NCBI GenBank assembly: GCA_002389055.1
Contig: DGNT01000134.1
Span: 1 to 46,430 of the forward strand
Length of the DNA: 46,430 bases
Direction of reading: 5' to 3'
From: Alcanivorax sp. UBA4485
GTDB taxonomy: Bacteria > Pseudomonadota > Gammaproteobacteria > Pseudomonadales > Alcanivoracaceae
Shown here piece after piece: positions 7,743 through 15,210 of the stretch. Numbering within the stretch: position 1 is the first letter of the stretch; the number at the start of each line of letters is the position of its first letter. Below the pieces are notes generated by a model. That model did no database searches. It saw only the letters and a list, made by a program, of their open reading frames with translations, and was not told where the DNA came from. Made by a program: the position numbers and the translations under genes.

Positions 7743-8693
7743 ATGCTGCACGTTTACGACATCGAAAGAGGAGTGCTCCGCGAGAGGGATGTGGCCGAGC
7801 TCACCCCGGGTACCTCCGACGCGGCCAGCTGGATCGACCTGGTCGACGCGTCCGACGAGGAACGTGAGCAGCTGCAGCACCTGTTTCGCCAGAACCTGCC
7901 CGAATCCGACGACGTGGAGGAAATCGAGGCCTCGGCCCGATTCTTCCACGACGAATACGGCCTGCACGTGCACTCGCTGTTCGTCTATCAGGCCGAAGGC
8001 CGCCACCGCACCTCGACGGTGGCGTTCGTGCTGCAGCCGGGCCGGCTCCTCACCTTCCGCGACTCACGGCTGCCGGACTTCCGCCTGATGCGCCTGCGCG
8101 TGCGCCGCGGCTGGGTGCAGGCCCAGGCGCCGCTGGATATTCTGCTCAGCATTCTCGAGCAGAAGGTGGAAAACATGGCCGACAGCCTGGAAGACATCCA
8201 CCGCAACCTGGAGGAAGTCAGCTACCTGGTGCTGGAAGACGAAGAAGCGGAGCTGGAAGACGGCATCGAAAAGCTGGCCCACCTGGAGGACAGCAACGGT
8301 AAGATCCGGCTTTGCCTGATGGACACCCAGCGCTCGATCTCCTTTATCCAGCGCTACGTTCGCACCGACAAGGACCGGCGCCGCACCTGCTCGGAAATCC
8401 AGCACGACCTGGACACCCTGATGTCCCACGCCACCTTCCTGTTCGAGAAGATCAACTTCCTGATGGATTCCACCCAGGGCTTCATCAACATCGAACAGAA
8501 CCAGATCATCAAAATCTTCTCGATTGCGGCGGTGGTGTTCCTGCCGCCCACCATGATCGCCAGCATCTACGGCATGAACTTCGACGTGATGCCCGAACTG
8601 CAGTGGGCGTTCGGCTACCCGGCGGTGCTCGGCCTGATGCTCCTATCCGGCATGGCGCCGTACTGGTACTTCAAACGCAAGGGATGGCTGTGA
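7743..8693 (+). CDS. corA: CorA-family Mg2+/Co2+ transporter
   Basis: The 316-residue protein has the CorA layout: an alpha/beta cytoplasmic N-domain, a long helical stalk (roughly residues 140-250) and two C-terminal membrane helices. The signature GMN tripeptide is at residues 277-279 (IYGMNFD), at the exit of TM1. The tail YFKRKGWL is basic as expected on the cytoplasmic side. It forms a homopentameric Mg2+ channel in the inner membrane. GAGGAG lies about 6 nt upstream of the ATG. The whole gap to the convergent neighbour is filled by a symmetrical repeat-terminator element. Confidence 0.93.
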   Translation: MLHVYDIERGVLRERDVAELTPGTSDAASWIDLVDASDEEREQLQHLFRQNLPESDDVEEIEASARFFHDEYGLHVHSLFVYQAEGRHRTSTVAFVLQPGRLLTFRDSRLPDFRLMRLRVRRGWVQAQAPLDILLSILEQKVENMADSLEDIHRNLEEVSYLVLEDEEAELEDGIEKLAHLEDSNGKIRLCLMDTQRSISFIQRYVRTDKDRRRTCSEIQHDLDTLMSHATFLFEKINFLMDSTQGFINIEQNQIIKIFSIAAVVFLPPTMIASIYGMNFDVMPELQWAFGYPAVLGLMLLSGMAPYWYFKRKGWL

Positions 8694-8699
8694 AGATCA

Positions 8700-8727
8700 G
8701 TTGATAGTTGATAATTGATAGTTGATA
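8700..8727 (+). repeat. tandem heptamer GTTGATA x4
   Basis: Four contiguous 7-bp units read GTTGATA, GTTGATA, ATTGATA, GTTGATA. The array begins 6 bp after the corA stop. A mirrored array in reverse complement lies at 8830-8857, so both together form long imperfect arms around a terminator hairpin. Confidence 0.8.
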
Positions 8728-8755
8728 GCTGCGCGGTTGAGCTCGTCGTCACATC

Positions 8756-8796
8756 AAAGGCCGTGCCCGCGCTGTCAGTTCGCGGGCACGGCCTTT
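8756..8796. terminator. bidirectional terminator hairpin between corA and the MBL-fold gene
   Basis: A perfect 16-bp stem pairs 8756-8771 with 8781-8796 around a 9-nt loop. The arms begin AAAGG and end CCTTT, so each strand has an A-rich entry and a short T-tract exit. It lies between two convergent genes, which fits termination from both sides. Confidence 0.75.
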
Positions 8797-8829
8797 CCGT
8801 TTATAAAAACCGGCATCGCGTCTTTTAGC

Positions 8830-8857
8830 TATCAACTATCAACTGTCCACTATCAAC
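8830..8857 (-). repeat. tandem heptamer TATCAAC x4 (mirror of 8700-8727)
   Basis: Four contiguous units read TATCAAC, TATCAAC, TGTCCAC, TATCAAC, the reverse complement of the upstream array. Counting the flanking bases (8698-8730 against 8827-8859), the 33-bp arms pair with four mismatches. The array ends 5 bp before the stop of the MBL-fold gene. Confidence 0.8.
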
Positions 8858-8861
8858 TGCT

Positions 8862-9695
8862 TTACACCGCCCATTTGCCGCCGGTGTGGCTGACGCGGCC
8901 TTCGTCGCGGAGTTTGATCAGGTGGGCTTCCAGGGAGAGGCAGGCGACGCCGTGCAGGAAGGCGGGCACGTCTTCGTAGACCCGGGTGACCAGTTCCTGG
9001 ACGGTGATCGGGTCGGCGTCCAGCGCTTCCACGACCTTTCGTTCGCGCTCGCGGCGGTGGGCGAGGGTCTTGTCCACGGTGGCCATGGGGTCGTCGATGA
9101 CGTCGCCGTGGCCCGGTGCCATCAGGTCGATGCGGTAATCGCGCAACAGGGCCAGTGATTCCATATAGGCGGCCATGGAGCCCGAAGGCGGTGCGATCAC
9201 CACGGTGGAGCCCTGGATCAGGTGGTCGCCGGTGAACAGCAGGTTCTGGTCCACCATCAGATAGCAAAGATGGTTGCCGACGTGCCCGGGCGTGGCGATC
9301 ACTTCCAGTTCGATGCCGCCGCAATCAACACGCTCACCGTGACGCAAACGCCGTTCCGGGGCCCAGGTCTCGTCCTGCAGGCCGTCGTCGGGCACATCCG
9401 GGCCAAGCATCCGCGCGCCGCTGGCTTCAGCCAGTTCGCGGGCGCCGGGGGAGTGGTCTCGGTGGGTGTGGGTGACCAGAATCTGTTCGATCGGGCGGCC
9501 GATCTTTTCCGCCGCGTGCAGCAGCGCCTGGGTGTGTTCGTGGTCCACCGGACCCGGATCAATGACCGTGAGAGCCTGTTCACCAACCAGATAGGAGTTG
9601 GTGCCGGGCCCGGTCATCATTCCCGGATTGCGGCCCAGTACCCGCCAGGCGTTGGGTGCGATTGGGGTAGGGTGGCCAGGAATGAGCGCTGCCAT
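8862..9695 (-). CDS. metallo-beta-lactamase-fold hydrolase (LACTB2/glyoxalase II-like)
   Basis: The 277-residue protein has the zinc motif THTHRDH (His76, His78, Asp80, His81), then TPGHVGNH, the bridging Asp in TGDHLI and the last His in APGHGD. A C-terminal winged-helix extension (VQELVTRVYEDVP onward) is typical of the LACTB2-like group. These enzymes are hydrolases or endoribonucleases; the substrate is not predictable here. The ATG at 9695 is preferred over in-frame ATGs further upstream because GGAGAG sits at 9699-9704 with good spacing. Its 3' end abuts the heptamer repeat. Confidence 0.87.
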   Translation of the reverse strand: MAALIPGHPTPIAPNAWRVLGRNPGMMTGPGTNSYLVGEQALTVIDPGPVDHEHTQALLHAAEKIGRPIEQILVTHTHRDHSPGARELAEASGARMLGPDVPDDGLQDETWAPERRLRHGERVDCGGIELEVIATPGHVGNHLCYLMVDQNLLFTGDHLIQGSTVVIAPPSGSMAAYMESLALLRDYRIDLMAPGHGDVIDDPMATVDKTLAHRRERERKVVEALDADPITVQELVTRVYEDVPAFLHGVACLSLEAHLIKLRDEGRVSHTGGKWAV

Positions 9696-9774
9696 TATCT
9701 CTCCTACAGCCGTTGCTGTGCTTCGAGGAGCCGGCATTGTGACCATTTAGTCGACGATTGCCTAGCCCCGGTTC

Positions 9775-10251
9775 TCAGCGGTCGTAGGCTTCCACGCGCA
9801 ACACGCGGGCACGCCAGCGGTCGGCCTGGATATCCCGGTCGGGGCGGGGCACGGACAGGTTGAGCGGGTAGCGGCCACCGGCGGGAATGTGCATGGAAAG
9901 CGTCAAACGCTCGCCGTACAACACCTCACAGGCTTTCGCCGGCGGGCAGCTGAGGGCTTCCGCCATGACTTCGGTGCGCGCCACCGCGTTCTCGCCGCGA
10001 TTGATGATTTCACCGCGCAGACGGAAGGTGGTTTCGGTCTGGTGGACGCTGGTGATGCTGGTTTCCACCGTTTCCGGGTCGGTGGGGACACGGCGTTCCT
10101 GATCCGTGAACAGCATCGCGCCGAGGAAGATGGCGCCGGCCACCGCGACGCCGGCGAGCACCAGATAAAAAGGTTTCCGGCCCGCTTGCCAGCTGCCCCA
10201 CAGCAGCACGACAACGGCGACGGTCACGGTTAACACCAACAAAAAACGCAT
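9775..10251 (-). CDS. small membrane-anchored protein of unknown function
   Basis: I do not recognise this 158-residue protein by name. Two hydrophobic helices are visible at about residues 1-20 and 28-48, separated by a short basic loop. They are followed by an extracytoplasmic domain of about 100 residues rich in beta-strand character, with one Cys pair (SCPPAKACEV). The layout resembles FxLYD/DUF3426-type membrane-anchored domains. It is divergent from yaaA and lies 79 bp downstream of the MBL-fold gene start on the same strand. Confidence 0.7.
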   Translation of the reverse strand: MRFLLVLTVTVAVVVLLWGSWQAGRKPFYLVLAGVAVAGAIFLGAMLFTDQERRVPTDPETVETSITSVHQTETTFRLRGEIINRGENAVARTEVMAEALSCPPAKACEVLYGERLTLSMHIPAGGRYPLNLSVPRPDRDIQADRWRARVLRVEAYDR

Positions 10252-10346
10252 GGGTCTGGATCACTCCCCGGTATGGTTGAGGGTACGATAGCATCTCGCC
10301 AAGGGGGCCATAGTATAAAGCCTGTTTCATCTCTCGACGGTGTTCT

Positions 10347-10352
10347 TATAAT
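10347..10352 (+). promoter_or_regulatory. -10 element of the yaaA promoter
   Basis: A perfect TATAAT lies 30 bp before the yaaA ATG. The -35 region about 17 bp upstream (GTTTCA, 10324-10329) is a poor match. The expected transcript starts near 10359, leaving a short leader with AAGGAG at 10370-10375. Confidence 0.5.
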
Positions 10353-10381
10353 CGGGTCTGCATCTTGTAAAGGAGAACCGC

Positions 10382-11161
10382 ATGTTGATCGTGGTATCGC
10401 CGGCCAAAACGCTGGATTACGACTCGCCGTTGCCGGCGCTGCGCGCCACCCAGCCGCGCCTCTTGGAACACAGCGCCGAACTGGTGGAGCGTGCCCGGAA
10501 GCTGTCGCCGGCGGATCTGGCCAGCCTGATGAAGGTCAGCGACAAGATCGCTCACCTCAATGTGGAACGGTTCGCCCAATGGTCGCGACCGTTCGATAAA
10601 CACAATGCCCGACCCGCATTGTTCGCTTTCAAGGGCGATGTGTACACCGGTCTGGACGTGACCCGCTTCGACGGCGACGATCTGAAGGCGGCGCAAAGCC
10701 GTTTGCGCATTCTCAGCGGGCTTTATGGCGCGCTGCGGCCCCTGGACCTGATGCAACCCTACCGGCTGGAAATGGGCACCCGTCTGGATAATGAGCGGGG
10801 CAAGGATCTCTACCAGTTCTGGGGAGACACTATCACCGGGCAGTTGAAAAAGGACATGAAGGCCGCCGGCACCGAGGTGCTGATCAACCTGGCGTCCAAC
10901 GAGTATTTCAAATCGGTGCGCACCGGGCAGCTGCCCGGGCCGGTGATCGAACCGGTGTTTCAGGACGAGAAGAACGGCAAATACAAGGTGATCAGCTTCT
11001 ACGCCAAGAAGGCGCGCGGCCTGATGGCCGCCTGGATTCTGCAGAAAGGGATTGAAACGCCGGCGCAGCTGAACAAGTTCCGCGTCGCCGGCTACCGCTA
11101 CGACAAGGCGGCCTCCACCGACACCAAGCCGGTATTCCGTCGCGAGGAAGGGGCCGCCTGA
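10382..11161 (+). CDS. yaaA: peroxide stress response protein YaaA
   Basis: The 259-residue protein begins with the family hallmark MLIVVSPAKTLDY and contains LYGALRPLDLMQPYRLEMG and INLASNEYFKSV, all diagnostic of the DUF328/YaaA family. E. coli YaaA belongs to the OxyR response and lowers free intracellular iron during peroxide stress; its fold includes a DNA-binding helix-hairpin-helix. The length matches the family (about 258). A strong AAGGAG and a TATAAT -10 element precede it. It is convergent with the universal stress gene, with 26 bp between. Confidence 0.93.
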   Translation: MLIVVSPAKTLDYDSPLPALRATQPRLLEHSAELVERARKLSPADLASLMKVSDKIAHLNVERFAQWSRPFDKHNARPALFAFKGDVYTGLDVTRFDGDDLKAAQSRLRILSGLYGALRPLDLMQPYRLEMGTRLDNERGKDLYQFWGDTITGQLKKDMKAAGTEVLINLASNEYFKSVRTGQLPGPVIEPVFQDEKNGKYKVISFYAKKARGLMAAWILQKGIETPAQLNKFRVAGYRYDKAASTDTKPVFRREEGAA

Positions 11162-11187
11162 ACCCCTTCACGGCGCGCCGCCGGCTT

Positions 11188-12108
11188 TTACAGCCAGTCG
11201 GACTCGAAGTCGTCCGGTTTGACCACCATGACGTCACAGCCGGCCCGGGTCAGGAGCCCTTCGGCGGTGGCGCCCAGCAGTAACCGCTCCACCGGGTTGC
11301 GGCGCACCGTGCCCACCACCAGGCAGTCGCTGCCCTGTTCCTCGCAGTAGCCCGCCAGGGTCCGCGATACCGGCCCTTCAAGCAGGGTAGCGCGGTCGTT
11401 GGGCAGGGCGTGGCGCTCGGCGAACGCGTCCAGTGCTTTCTGATGGTAATCGCGAATGTTGGCGGCGCTGGCGGCGTATTCCGGCAGCGCTTCGCCGGCC
11501 ACCAGCAGCAAGGTTTCGTCCGGGTGCTCCAGCACGTGCACCGCTTCCAGGTCGCCGTGCAACTGCTCGCACCAATAGCCGGCGGTGCGGATGACTCTGT
11601 CGTCCAGCCCGCCTTCGTACTGTTCCGGCTCCACCGCGGCGGTCAACTTCGGCGTGTCGTTCCAGGGGTCCGAGTGCACGCACAATACCGCGCCCGGGGC
11701 GTGACGAATCAGCAGCCAGTCGCGGGGCGTGAACAAATGACGACGTAGCCGGCCTTCGTCGCTGGTATGCACCACGCTGAGCACCGGGCGGCAGTCACGC
11801 ACCGTGTCCCGCAGCGCCTGTTCGCTGTCCCGGGAGGAAACGATGCGCTTGTCCACCTGGTGATCGCCGCACAGCGCGTCGATCCGTTTGTCCCAGGCCT
11901 TCCGGATCTGTTTCTCCGCCGCCTGCCGGCGTTCCTCGTCCAGACCCACCGCCCGGCGCATCGCCGCCGAATCGCTGTTGACCATCACGGTTACCGGCAA
12001 GCCGGCGGCACGCGCCAGCTTCAGGCCCTTGGTCAGCGCCGGCTGCGGTGCTTTCAGATCGCGGTCGAGAAAAACCAGAATACCGTTACCTTCCATAGCG
12101 TTGCTCAT
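11188..12108 (-). CDS. uspE: tandem-domain universal stress protein (UspE-like)
   Basis: The 306-residue protein holds two Usp domains, about residues 1-150 and 155-306. The second keeps a nucleotide-binding signature, VVGTVRRNPVERLLLGATAE, near the C-terminus. The first is degenerate at that site. E. coli uspE lies directly next to fnr, and the same pairing is seen here. ATG at 12108 is chosen because GGAGG at 12116-12120 is well spaced; the fnr stop is 2 nt upstream, so the two are almost certainly co-translated. A role in stress survival under low oxygen is inferred from the family and the neighbour. Confidence 0.85.
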   Translation of the reverse strand: MSNAMEGNGILVFLDRDLKAPQPALTKGLKLARAAGLPVTVMVNSDSAAMRRAVGLDEERRQAAEKQIRKAWDKRIDALCGDHQVDKRIVSSRDSEQALRDTVRDCRPVLSVVHTSDEGRLRRHLFTPRDWLLIRHAPGAVLCVHSDPWNDTPKLTAAVEPEQYEGGLDDRVIRTAGYWCEQLHGDLEAVHVLEHPDETLLLVAGEALPEYAASAANIRDYHQKALDAFAERHALPNDRATLLEGPVSRTLAGYCEEQGSDCLVVGTVRRNPVERLLLGATAEGLLTRAGCDVMVVKPDDFESDWL

Positions 12109-12110
12109 GA

Positions 12111-12821
12111 TCAGGCCTCCACACCCAAACGGCCGCTGCCGCACAGCGTCTCCCGGTCGAGAATTTCCACTTCACGGCCATCGACCCACAGGGTTTTCTG
12201 TTGCTGAAAACGGGTGAAAATCCGGCTCACGGTTTCCACCGCCAGCCCCAGATAGTTGGCGATATCGTAACGGGACATGGGCAGGCGGAAACGCTTCGCG
12301 CTCAGGCCGCGCCGCTGTTGCCGGGCCGCCAGGGACAGTAGAAGCGAGGCCACCCGGTCGTCGGCGCTCTTTTTACTGAGCAACATATGAAGCTCGCGGT
12401 CGGCGCGAATCTCATTGCTCATCAGGCCGAAGAAATGGTGCTGAAGAGAGGGGATGCGCTGCGACAGGCCTTCAAGACGGTGAAACGGGATCTCGCACAC
12501 GGTGGCGGTCTCCAGCGCCTTGGCGTTGCTCAGATGGCGGGCGGTGCTGATACCGTCCATGCCAACGATCTCGCCGGGCAGATAAAAGCCGGTCACCTGC
12601 TCATCGCCGTCGTCGGACACCGCATAGGTCTTGAGGGCGCCGGAGCGGACCGCGTAAACCGCATGGAAGTCGTCGGCGGCGCGGAACAGGTGCTCGCCGC
12701 GCTTGAGCGGACGGCCACGTTGCATGATGCGGTCGAGCTCTTCCAACTGATCCGGCGCGACGGCCAGCGGCAGGCAGATCGGGCTCAGGCTGCATTGGTT
12801 GCAGGATACACTGCGTGTCAT
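12111..12821 (-). CDS. fnr: FNR/ANR-type oxygen-sensing transcription regulator
   Basis: From the ATG at 12821 the protein has 236 residues. Four Fe-S ligand cysteines are visible: Cys7, Cys10 and Cys16 in CNQCSLSPIC, and Cys109 in ATVCEIPF. A cyclic-nucleotide-type sensor domain and a dimer helix follow. The HTH recognition helix has ETVSR (Glu196, Ser199, Arg200), the residues that read TTGAT half-sites. The [4Fe-4S] cluster form dimerises without oxygen and activates microaerobic genes. FNR boxes near hemN and ccoN on the same strand are obvious targets. An earlier ATG at 12869 would add 16 residues; AAGGGGGG before 12821 favours the shorter form. Confidence 0.93.
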   Translation of the reverse strand: MTRSVSCNQCSLSPICLPLAVAPDQLEELDRIMQRGRPLKRGEHLFRAADDFHAVYAVRSGALKTYAVSDDGDEQVTGFYLPGEIVGMDGISTARHLSNAKALETATVCEIPFHRLEGLSQRIPSLQHHFFGLMSNEIRADRELHMLLSKKSADDRVASLLLSLAARQQRRGLSAKRFRLPMSRYDIANYLGLAVETVSRIFTRFQQQKTLWVDGREVEILDRETLCGSGRLGVEA

Positions 12822-12889
12822 GATCCCCCCTTCAGGCGGGCTGCTTAGCAAGGATACGGCTTGATTCATTATAGGGCCTATCAAACTTA

Positions 12890-14263
12890 TTAGATAATCC
12901 GGCTGAAGCGCTCGCCGGCCGTCGGTTCCTGGTGATTATCGAACGGCATCACCAGCGCCCGGGCCACCAGGCGGCCGGCGTCCGTGATCACCAGGGCACT
13001 GTCCTGCATGGTGATCAGCCCCTGCTTTTCGAACACCGCCAGTTGCGGCAGAACGTCGTTGAAGTAATCGACGAAATCGACCCCCCACACCTGGCGGAAC
13101 TCGGCCAGATCCAGGCGCAGCTGGCAGAGAAACCCGATGATCACCCAGCGTCGCAGGCGGTCGTCGCGGTTGAGCAGATAGCCCCGCTCCAGGGGCCAGT
13201 CGCCCTTGGCGACGCTGTCCTGCCAGTCCTCGATGCGTTTCGGCGCCTGGGCGTAGAGATCATGCAGATCGCTGATGGCGCTCACGCCAAAGCCGATCAG
13301 GTCGGCATCGCCGTGCAGGGTGTAACCCTGAAAGTTACGGTGCAGGGTGCCTTCGCGGCGGGCACGGGCCAGATCGTCCTCGGGCAGCGCGAAGTGGTCC
13401 ATGCCGATCAGCTCGTAGCCGGCCTGTTGCAGCATCCCGCCGGCACGCACCAGCATCGCCAGCTTCTCTTCGGGGCTGGGCAGCGTGCGCTCCGGTATCT
13501 GGCGTTGAATTTTGAAACGCGCCGGCAGATGGGCGTAGTTGTACAGGGAGATGCGCTCGGGCCGCAGCGCGATCAACTGCTCCAGCGAGTGGGCCAGGCT
13601 GGTTTCGCTCTGCCAGGGCAGGCCATAGATCAGATCCGCGTTGATCGAATGAAAATCAAAGGCCCGCGCGTCCTCGAACACCTGGCGGATCATCGCCACC
13701 GGCTGTACCCGGTTCACCGCCTGCTGCACCCGGGGATCGAGATCCTGAACCCCCAGGCTCAAGCGGTTGAAGCCCAGCCCACGCAGCAGCCCCAGCCGCG
13801 CACGGTCGACCGTGCGCGGATCGATTTCGATGGCGTAGTCGCCCCGATCGTCTTCAAGAAGATGAAAATAACGGGCCAGTTCGTACACCAGCTCGGTGAT
13901 TTGCGCGTCGCTCAGAAACGTCGGCGTGCCGCCGCCCCAGTGCATTTGCACCACCGGTCTTTGCCGGTCGATCAGCGCCGCTTTCTGGCGGATTTCGCTC
14001 TTCAGGTGGGCGATGTAGGGCAGGGCGCGATCGCGGTTGGCGGTGATCACCCGATTACAGGCGCAGTAGTAGCAAACCGACGCGCAGAACGGGATATGGC
14101 AATACAGAGACAGATTGCGGTGGGCGCGGTTGCCCGCCGCCACGGAGCGCTGAACGTCGCCAAGGCTCACCTCCTCATGAAACCGGGTGGCCGCCGGGTA
14201 GGAGGTATAGCGGGCGCCGGGGCCGCCGTATTGGCGAATCAGATCCGGGTTCCAGACGGTCAT
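12890..14263 (-). CDS. hemN: oxygen-independent coproporphyrinogen III oxidase
   Basis: The protein is 457 residues, the normal HemN length. The radical-SAM cluster motif is CASVCYYC (Cys60, Cys64, Cys67) followed by Cys69, the fourth conserved cysteine of true HemN proteins. WGGGTPTFL is the SAM-contact segment, and the C-terminal HemN domain begins near residue 370. It converts coproporphyrinogen III to protoporphyrinogen IX without oxygen, supplying heme for the neighbouring cbb3 oxidase. It lies 68 bp upstream of the fnr start and has its own FNR box. The C-terminal domain and Cys69 argue against the HemW-type paralogue. Confidence 0.95.
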   Translation of the reverse strand: MTVWNPDLIRQYGGPGARYTSYPAATRFHEEVSLGDVQRSVAAGNRAHRNLSLYCHIPFCASVCYYCACNRVITANRDRALPYIAHLKSEIRQKAALIDRQRPVVQMHWGGGTPTFLSDAQITELVYELARYFHLLEDDRGDYAIEIDPRTVDRARLGLLRGLGFNRLSLGVQDLDPRVQQAVNRVQPVAMIRQVFEDARAFDFHSINADLIYGLPWQSETSLAHSLEQLIALRPERISLYNYAHLPARFKIQRQIPERTLPSPEEKLAMLVRAGGMLQQAGYELIGMDHFALPEDDLARARREGTLHRNFQGYTLHGDADLIGFGVSAISDLHDLYAQAPKRIEDWQDSVAKGDWPLERGYLLNRDDRLRRWVIIGFLCQLRLDLAEFRQVWGVDFVDYFNDVLPQLAVFEKQGLITMQDSALVITDAGRLVARALVMPFDNHQEPTAGERFSRII

Positions 14264-14318
14264 GGGGCTGCTCCAAACGTAGACCGGGGTATCGTCTCAG
14301 TGTTGACGCCCGGCAATA

Positions 14319-14332
14319 TTGATATGGGTCAA
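14319..14332 (-). promoter_or_regulatory. FNR/ANR box upstream of hemN
   Basis: TTGATATGGGTCAA matches the FNR consensus TTGAT-N4-ATCAA at 9 of 10 positions. Its centre is 62 bp before the hemN ATG. If activation is class II (centre at -41.5), transcription would begin near 14284, with a weak -10 (GACGAT) at 14291-14296. Confidence 0.75.
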
Positions 14333-14345
14333 CGCTCGGCGTGAT

Positions 14346-15074
14346 TCATGCCAAACCGCAGAACACCGCCCAGCGGTGCAGCGACCCCGGCGCCAGCCCC
14401 TGGGCCAGGAACAGCGCCCCCAGCAGCAGACCCAGCGCAGCGGCCAACCGGCGTCCCCGGACGCCTTGGAAGCGGCGCATCTGACCGCCCAGCACCCCAC
14501 CGGCGGCCACCGGGGCCAGGGTCAGCGCCCCGAATACCGCCATCACCAGCAGCCCGCCGAGCACGCTGGCACTGCTGGCGGCGAGCAGCAGCGCGGAATA
14601 AACCAGGCCACAGGGCAGGAAGCCCCAGAGCGCGCCCAGCATCAGCGCCTTGGCGGGGCGATCCACCGGCAACAGGCGCCGCACCAGCGGCTGCAAACGG
14701 CGCCAGATCGCGGCGCCGGGCCGTTCCAGCCGGCGCAGCAACCCGCCGCCGGTTAAGAAATGCAACGCCAGCAGCAGCATGAACGCGGCCGAGAACAGTG
14801 CCGGCCAGGCCGGGCCGTGCCACGGCAACGCCCGGACCAGCCCGTTACCCAGGCCGCCGGCAACGGCGCCCAGCACCGCGTAGGCGCTAATGCGGCCCAG
14901 TCCGAACAGCAGCTGCCAGCCCCATAGCCGCGCGCCGGTGCGCCGGCCGGCGGGCACGGTGAACGTCAGCGCGGTGCCAATGCCACCGCACATGCCCACG
15001 CAGTGGGCCGCGCCGGCCAGCGCCAGCAACGCGGCGGCGGTCAACTGGGGCAGCAGGAATTCAATCACGTTCAC
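14346..15074 (-). CDS. SafE/TauE-family (DsbD_2-type) membrane protein of the cbb3 locus
   Basis: This 242-residue protein has about six membrane helices. Two motifs stand out: HCVGMCGG (His24, Cys25, Met28, Cys29) in the first helix, and FLPCGLVYSA near residue 153. Cys, Met and His in the membrane would suit copper or thiol chemistry. Genes of this family sit between ccoS and hemN in Pseudomonas too, so a role in oxidase maturation, perhaps copper handling, is inferred. The start is GTG at 15074, which overlaps the ccoS end by 14 nt, and GAGGAT is just upstream. The usual database label of sulfite exporter is probably misleading. Confidence 0.8.
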   Translation of the reverse strand: MNVIEFLLPQLTAAALLALAGAAHCVGMCGGIGTALTFTVPAGRRTGARLWGWQLLFGLGRISAYAVLGAVAGGLGNGLVRALPWHGPAWPALFSAAFMLLLALHFLTGGGLLRRLERPGAAIWRRLQPLVRRLLPVDRPAKALMLGALWGFLPCGLVYSALLLAASSASVLGGLLVMAVFGALTLAPVAAGGVLGGQMRRFQGVRGRRLAAALGLLLGALFLAQGLAPGSLHRWAVFCGLA

Positions 15075-15210
15075 GATCCTCGAACACCACGCGCCAGGCG
15101 TTATGATCCAGGTCCTCGAACTGGCCCCGGTTGATAGCCCAGAACAGCGCCCACAGCGCCAGGCCCAGGAACAGCAAGGCGAGGGGAATCAGCAGGATGA
15201 TGATTGCCAT
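15061..15210 (-). CDS. ccoS: cbb3 oxidase maturation protein CcoS
   Basis: The 49-residue protein has one N-terminal membrane helix (IIILLIPLALLFLGLALWAL) and a short acidic tail including GQFEDLD, the family signature. CcoS is needed for insertion of heme and copper cofactors into the cbb3 oxidase. It overlaps the ccoI 3' end by 22 nt and the following gene by 14 nt, so it is translationally coupled on both sides. Confidence 0.9.
   Translation of the reverse strand: MAIIILLIPLALLFLGLALWALFWAINRGQFEDLDHNAWRVVFEDRERD

Noticed and set aside
8700..8857. CRISPR array from the repeated heptamers
   Set aside because: The repeats are 7 bp, contiguous and without spacers, and no cas gene is present.
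11171..11180. 10-bp palindrome CGGCGCGCCG between yaaA and uspE
   Set aside because: It is GC-only and short, with no loop or T-tract. Such palindromes are expected by chance in this composition.
12864..12888. Possible FNR box before fnr (TTGAT and ATCAA half-sites)
   Set aside because: The half-sites are 14 nt apart instead of 4, so they cannot form an FNR dimer site.
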